A DNA stretch of 64,000 bases from positions 180,079,266 through 180,143,265 of the forward strand of contig CM054062.1 of the NCBI GenBank assembly GCA_028641055.1. The letters are read 5' to 3'. Below, piece by piece: positions 58,746 to 64,000 of the stretch. Numbering within the stretch: the stretch's first letter is position 1; each line of letters begins with the position of its first letter. A program made the translations under genes and the position numbers. Below the pieces are notes generated by a model. That model saw only the letters and a program-made list of their open reading frames with translations, was not told the DNA's origin and did not search any database. The stretch comes from Alopecurus myosuroides. Its lineage: Eukaryota > Streptophyta > Magnoliopsida > Poales > Poaceae.

Positions 58746-60682
58746 CAGAGTACGAGGCAGTGGCGCATGGCTTGCGAGTAGCCAAGGAGGTTGGCGTGCA
58801 GCGCATTATATGCTATGGCGATTCAGATCTGGTGGTGCAGCAAGTCTCTGGTACATGGGATGCTCTGGATGCTAACATGGCATCATATCGCTTCCTGGTG
58901 CAGTCTATGACTGGGTTCTTCGAAGGCTGTGAGTTCCAGCACATTCACCGAGCAGAGAACGAAGCAGCAGATGAGTTATCCAAGTTGGGATCTTCTCGGC
59001 AATCCATCCCGGCTGGAGTCGCCTTGGAGCACTTGAGGAAGCCATCCATCAAGCCTTCTCCCAACTCGGAGTCCATATTTGTTCCTTCTCTGCCAAGTGA
59101 GGAATCTGATCCCATGGAGATTGACTGGGAGAATGCTACAGGAAACCCGGGGACTTCCGTCCTCTACTCGGGGACTGCCACTCCTTACTCGGGGACTGCC
59201 ACCCCTTACTCGGGGACTGCCATTCCTTACTCGGGGACTGCCACTCCTTACTCGGGGACTGCTGTCCTTAACCCGGGGACTGTCGCATTCATTGAGGAAG
59301 TCCTTGCTAATCGGTCTGGGCTTCAGAGAAGTGCTCCCATCCCTAAAGAACAACCAGAGGTACCCGTCCCAATGGAAGTGGACGACCCAGTGTTTCCCAT
59401 ATGGGAGACACCGAGTTGGGCTATGCCCATATTATCCTTTCTAAGGGACGGTACTCTACCAGAAGATGAGGTGGCTGCAAGACAGATTCAGAGAAGATCC
59501 AAGGGCTACACTATAGTCCGAGATGTGCTGCACAAGAGAAGTGCCACCAGCGTGCTGCAACGTTGTGTGGACCCAGCAGAAGGAGAAGAGATACTGGTAG
59601 AGATACACCAAGGAGAATGCGGGCACCATGCCTCTTCTCGGGCGTTGGTCAAGAAAGCTTTTCGGCATGGTTTCTACTGGCTCACAGCACTGCAACAAGC
59701 TGAGGATATCGTGAGGAAGTGCAATGGCTGCCAGATGTTCGCAAGTAAGATTCATATGCCTGCTTCCGAGTTGAAGACAATTCCTATCACTTGTCCATTT
59801 GCTGTTTGGTGTTTGGACATGGTCAGACCCTTCCAGCCGGCTAGAGGCAACATGACTCACATCTTGGTCATGGTGGATAAGTTCACCAAGTGGATTGAAG
59901 TGAAGCCTATTCGGAGGTGCGATGGGGCCACAGCTGTGAAATTCGTGAAGGATGTGGTCCTGAGATATGGCTACCCGCACAGCATCATCACCGACAACGG
60001 CACAAATTTTGCTGAGGGAGCAATGGTGCGGTTCTGCAGAGATAAGCATATCCGATTAGACGTTGCGTCAGTCGCGCATCCCGCTTCCAATGGACAAGTT
60101 GAAAGAGCAAATGGAATGGTACTGGCAGGCATAAAGCCAAGGCTGATGGAGCCACTGCTGAAAACACCTGGGTGTTGGCTAGACGAGTTGCCAGCGGTGT
60201 TGTGGAGTCTAAGGACTACCCCTAACCGGTCAACCGGCTACACGCCATTCTTCTTGGTATACGGGGCTGAGGCCGTGTTGCCAATAGACTTAGAGCATGA
60301 CTCCCCCCGAGTAACCCTCTACACTGAGGTGGAGGCGAGAGAAGCTCGAGAAGACGACGTTGACCTGCTTGAAGAAGCAAGAGAGCTGACTCTGTCACGT
60401 TCGGCTATCTACCAGCAAAACCTGCGGCGCTATCATAGCCGAAAGGTGAACCCAAGGGTTTTCCGAGAAGGAGACATGGTCCTTAGGCTTGTGCAGCGCA
60501 CAGCCGGGATGCACAAGTTGTCTCCTCCATGGGAAGGGCCTTTCATTGTGAGCAAAGCGCTGCACAATGATGCTTACTATCTTATAGATGCGCGCCCACC
60601 ACAGGCGAACAGGGCATATAAAGCTGGAGAGGAAACCAAGCGCCCTTGGAATGTAGCTCTACTCCGTCGTTTTCATTCGTGA
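58746..60682 (+). pseudogene. Tat-type RNase H 3' part and integrase
   Basis: The frame opens with the rest of RNase H (IICYGDSDLVVQQVSG, HIHRAENEAADELSK). A variable linker containing a 21-bp repeat array (59145-59288) follows, then integrase. Integrase shows the HHCC zinc finger (GHHASSRALVKKAF ... CNGCQMF), the catalytic DDE core (WCLDMVRPF, SIITDNGTNF, SNGQVERANG) and a C-terminal GPF-type module (LSPPWEGPFIVSK). It ends at TGA 60680-60682. The integrase part itself appears intact, but it is uncoupled from gag and RT by the upstream breaks. Confidence 0.88.
59145..59288 (+). repeat. 21-bp in-frame tandem repeat, 7 copies
   Basis: GGGGACT recurs at 59149, 59170, 59191, 59212, 59233, 59254 and 59275, an exact 21-bp period, encoding repeats of YSGTATP between RNase H and integrase. 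The outer copies are diverged (NPGTSVL, NPGTVAF) and the middle ones nearly identical, as in an expanding array. Confidence 0.95.
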
Positions 60683-61353
60683 GCAAAGATGTGTATGTAC
60701 CCTCTTATCCGAGTTGAAATTCTACTCTGCAATCTGAAATTGATCTCGGGGACTGCCCTCGTCCAAACTTGCTCTAAGTGTTTTTACTCGGCTGCACCTT
60801 TTGCCTATTCGGTTGCTCTACTTCAAAATTCAAAGGTACATTGAGTTTAGTGTTTAAACCTACATGCCAACTCTTCGACTTTGCTGCTGTCCGAAACCCG
60901 GCTTCATGGCAAGCAAGAGAACAAGCAAAAGGTCCATGAGCACGAGAAAAATTACCAAGGAAAGGAAGAGTGCAGGAACCGAGTAGGGTGCTTTTATTAC
61001 TGTTCTGTATCTGTCTTTTCGGCTAAGTGGTGGGCTGCATTACTATGATTGTTTCTAAGCGGCTAAGTATTTGCAGCTCGACTCTTTAACTCTTGTGACT
61101 CGAATACCAAAAAAGCAACAAGTTGCGGGTAGAGCTGAGACGAAAAGGGAGAGTGAATAAGAAATGCAACTCGGGGACTCGCATGATAACGCAACTCGGC
61201 ATCAGGCCTAAGCTGAACAAATTGATTAAGTTGGAAATAACAAATGGGAATAAAATTGAGTAGCAAGCAAACGGAATAAAATAGTCTGATACATTTGCTC
61301 CCGGCATCCCGGGGATCTGATAAGTGTTTGAGTAAAAAGTTTGCAGGAAAAAA
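60683..61353. other. Tat element non-coding spacer
   Basis: The region lies between the convergent pol and antisense gene. It contains CTCGGGGACT at 60747 and 61171, the same core as the array at 59145. No ORF supported. Confidence 0.6.
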
Positions 61354-64000
61354 TCATGTTGAGGAAGCGGTGTTGTCGGTGCTGGCCTTGGCGGCTTCAT
61401 TTTCTGCGGTGGTCTTGGTCGCCTCCGCCTCGGAGCTGGCCTCAGCTGTCTTCGCGGCTTCCTCTTCGGCGCTGGCGTCGTGCTCGGTGGCTACCTGCTC
61501 TGAGGTGGCCGTGGCCACCAAGACAGGCCCTGTTGCCAAGGAAGAACCAGAAGCTTGGCCTTGGGGGCGTACCGTGTCGTCGAGAGCGGCTCCTGATGAG
61601 GTGCCGAACTCGAGGGCGGCTGTATCGATCTCCTCGACTTCTTCATCGCTACTCGCGACGACCGCGGCCTTCCCTTTCCCGGCCTTGCCCCTGGGTGAAT
61701 CGAAGAAGCCCAACTCGGGATCTGATTCTTTGTCCTCCTCCTCGTCCTCCTCCACCTCGGTGTCGGGTTCAGTGAGGCCATCGATGAAGGTTGCCGTGTC
61801 AGCATACTCCGCAACCTCATGCGCAATCAGCTTGCGCATGGTCACGCAGCTGGGATCCGTCTCCCACTTGGAATTGGCACGCTTCCCGCGGATAATCTGC
61901 ATGTTCAAGTTCTCATACCAGGAGGCGACGCAGAGCAGCATCAGATCAGCACCCGCCCGAGCTCCCGAGGCGCGCCACTTCTTCAATTCGGCCTTCACGT
62001 TGCGCAGCTTCAGAGCAAGGCCACAAATAGTTGTTGGCGCAGGATCCTGGGGCCAGAAGAGCTTGTGGAGCTGGAAGGCGGTGCGCACCAGGTCAGTGCC
62101 CACGCCGGCTAGGCGTTCGAACTTCCCTCGCATCACCAGCATGCTATCCTCGATCTCGGCTCTGGTGTCTGCAGCCTCGCCCTTCTCAATACGAGCTGCT
62201 TGGGCCTTGGCCAAAGCAGGCGCGCAAGAGGACACGATGTCAGGGAAGATTTCTACAAGAAGCAAGTGAGAAATTCAGTAACAGAATTAGAGAGGAGGTA
62301 GGACCGAGAAGAAGAGATGCAGAAAGGAGAAAACTTACGATTCAACTCGTGGCGCAGCCCCTGCAGCTGGCTCTTCCATGCTTCTTCATTGGACACATGC
62401 TTCTCCTCGAGCAAGCGGAGCCCCTCCAGCTGAGTAAAGAGCCCAGCATTGGCTTTTGTCAGCACCTCGCACTCCTGCTTGAGGGCTTTCACCTTGGCAT
62501 TGGCAGTTGTCTCGGCCTTTGCCTTCTCGGCGATGACTCTGTCCCTCTCGGCACCAAGGTTGATAGCATCCTGGAGTGCTTTCTGCAGCTGGAGTTGCAA
62601 TTTCTCCATCTCGGTAGCGTGCTCACTCTGCAGAGTTGCAGATTGGCTTGCCAGTTGCACCTGCACCTCAGCCGGTTTGAGGCAATCCTGATGTTCTACA
62701 ACAAACTTCTTATGATCTTCTGAAAAGAGCAAAGCACGGTTAGCAGAGAAGCGAAAGAAAGAAACAGACACAAGGGCGAACCGAGTAGACAGTGGTTTAC
62801 CTTCAAGCTTTTTGATGGTGGCCTCGCCATGCTCAACAAAGGCACGGCAGTTCGCGTGCTCGTCAACCAGGGCTTTCAGTTTCCCTGCCGAGTAGAAATG
62901 GTTAACGCAAAAAAGCAGAAGCGGGCGTAAACAAAAAACGCAAGAACCGCGTAGCAAGAAGCGTACCTTCCACCTCAGACAGCCTCATGGTACTGTTCAT
63001 CACTTCCTTGTCGGCTTCTTCGGCGCTCACTTTCTCTTTCTCCAAGGCAGCAATGCGTCTCTTGGCAATGGCATGATTCCAGAGAAGTTGACGGTGCAAG
63101 TTAGTCCGCTTCAGTACGCTGTTCTGAAAAGAGAAAAGAAGATGAATCAGACAAAGAAGTTGAGATTCAACCCGAGAAGACAGTTACTCGAGAGTGTATT
63201 TGTCTACTCGGCCAGAATCTCGGGGACTGGGTGGTGGCTAAGGAAAAGGAAGACGAGTAGAAAAGAAGAAAAGATGCAACTCGGAAAGGATAAGTTAAGG
63301 CTTACCGCGTAAGACTGCTCGAGATCTTCTGCGTTCTTGCGGTGCACGAACATCTTGGCAGCAAGTGTAGCAGAGGTGGTCGAGACGGTCATGGGTTTGC
63401 AACCCAAGTCCACCTTGTTCCAATCCTGACGCATATGGTCGATGTCGCCCAGATCGATGCCGTTCCAGTTAGGGTTGCCGAGAACTTTGCTGTCCCACTT
63501 GGCGTCGATGAAGCCGATCAGATCGAGTACTTGCTCGAGGCTCTGGGATGTTATCGTCTGGTCTTGAGCTCCCCGAGAAGCAATGGAGACAGACCTGTCT
63601 TGATTTGGGGCCGGGGGCCTGGAATCCACTGCCACGGCTTTCCTCCCTTTCTGAAGAGCAAGATTCCGGTCTGTGGGGGAGAAGCCGACCTGGTGCTGTT
63701 GGCTAACCTTCACCATGTAATCAGGGTAGCAGGGCTGATCAACTATAGTAGCGGCGGCAGGAACCACGTTGGGATTGCGGATAACCAGCTGCCTGGACTG
63801 GCCAGCTGATGTCGGCGGCGGCTTGTCGGCAGCTCTCTTCTTTGCTTTCTCCTTCTGAGCAATTGGCTTCTCGGAGATTGGCTTCTCAGTCTCCTTCTTC
63901 TCAGCCTTCTCCTTCTCAGCTCTCTCCTTCTCGGCTGCCTCCTTCTCGGAAGCATCTTGGGCGCTCTTCCTAGTAACCGGCTTGGCTGAAGGGCCGGTTG
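61354..64000 (-). CDS. spliced antisense gene of the Tat element, N-terminus outside window
   Basis: Five exons on the minus strand join in phase at GT-AG sites: >64000-63306, 63123-62967, 62884-62801, 62719-62339, 62252-61354 (TGA). The visible protein is about 737 residues. The first exon begins in a Lys/Glu repeat (EKEAAEKERAEKEKAEKKE), followed by a segment with GFIDAKWDSKVLGNPNWNGI. The middle exons are coiled-coil-like (RIAALEKEKVSAEEADKEV; LDEHANCRAFVEHGE-type heptads; SATLQSEHATEMEKLQLQLQ). The last exon has a globular part (CGLALKLRNVKAELKKW, LLCVASWYENLNMQIIRGK) and a highly acidic Ser/Glu/Ala tail. Similar proteins in plants are annotated as putative gypsy-type transposon proteins; their function is unknown. 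Introns can persist because they lie antisense to the genomic RNA of the element. Confidence 0.75.

Larger units (their letters stand above)
48368..64000 (+). mobile_element. Tat-lineage Gypsy LTR retrotransposon, 3' end outside window
   Basis: The order is 5' LTR, PBS, gag, protease, RT, RNase H, integrase, followed by a spliced antisense gene. This layout, with an extra ORF between integrase and 3' LTR on the opposite strand, is known from Tat-lineage elements of grasses. It is inserted in a LINE remnant; the 5' flank AATAG (48363-48367) should recur after the 3' LTR. It is inactive: a 4.5 kb solo LTR interrupts gag-protease, there are frameshifts near 56868 and 58723, and a TAG at 57171. 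Confidence 0.92.

Noticed and set aside
59145..59288. CRISPR-like array
   Set aside because: A contiguous 21-bp tandem coding repeat without spacers, inside a retrotransposon ORF of a plant.
61354..63809. Plus-strand ORFs (324, 230 and 155 codons) opposite the antisense gene
   Set aside because: They are shadows of the minus-strand exons, which have coherent splice sites and phase; the plus frames have Ser/Arg-rich low-complexity translations.

Overview
The window is plant nuclear DNA from a grass. It is most likely a Triticeae or other Pooideae genome (wheat, Aegilops or barley type). The reasons are dense nested retrotransposons, Stowaway MITEs with CTCCCTCCG ends, PIF/Harbinger-like elements with GAGCATSTCY ends flanked by TTA, Tat-lineage and very-long-LTR Gypsy elements, and one compact GC-rich NAC gene with short GT-AG introns. 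Only one intact ordinary host gene is convincing: the NAC transcription factor at 35736-36968, with its TATA box at 35561. The species assignment is inference; no database was searched.

Layout. 1-5116: 3' part of a LINE (ORF1 3' part, and an ORF2 that is whole except for one TGA). 6388-7445: TTA-flanked PIF/Harbinger-like element carrying an intact 172-codon ORF with a ubiquitin-interacting-motif-like segment. 7672-8067 and about 10371-10519: MITEs. 12647-26486: a young LARD-type Gypsy element on the minus strand, with 6.0 kb LTRs, only 1.85 kb between them, and the target duplication GAGAG. 26492-34100: mostly non-coding DNA with minus-strand gene-like fragments, including possible exons of an RPA/OB-fold-like protein. 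35163-38927: the NAC gene between two Stowaway MITEs.

39451-41039: a second TTA-flanked PIF/Harbinger-like element, which has captured an intronless, internally deleted piece of a vacuolar sorting receptor gene. 41584-42290: LINE 3' remnant (minus). 42340-43850: repetitive GC-rich DNA with a possible third captured fragment. 44342-46360: decayed LINE ORF1 with CCHC knuckles. 46445-46743: hAT-like MITE. 47947-48367: LINE 3' end with RNase H (minus). 48368 to the window end: a Tat-lineage Gypsy element (5' LTR, PBS, gag, protease, RT, RNase H, integrase). A 4.5 kb solo LTR (51987-56493, duplication CATCC) splits it between gag and protease. It also carries a spliced five-exon gene on the opposite strand (61354 to beyond 64000).

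How the parts relate. The Tat element landed in a LINE remnant and was itself hit by another Gypsy element, which later collapsed to a solo LTR. Its pol also carries two frameshifts and one stop, so it cannot move on its own. The LARD has no coding capacity and would need proteins from another element. The two TTA-flanked elements are the most unusual content: small Pack-type DNA transposons carrying gene-derived coding sequence that is still open.
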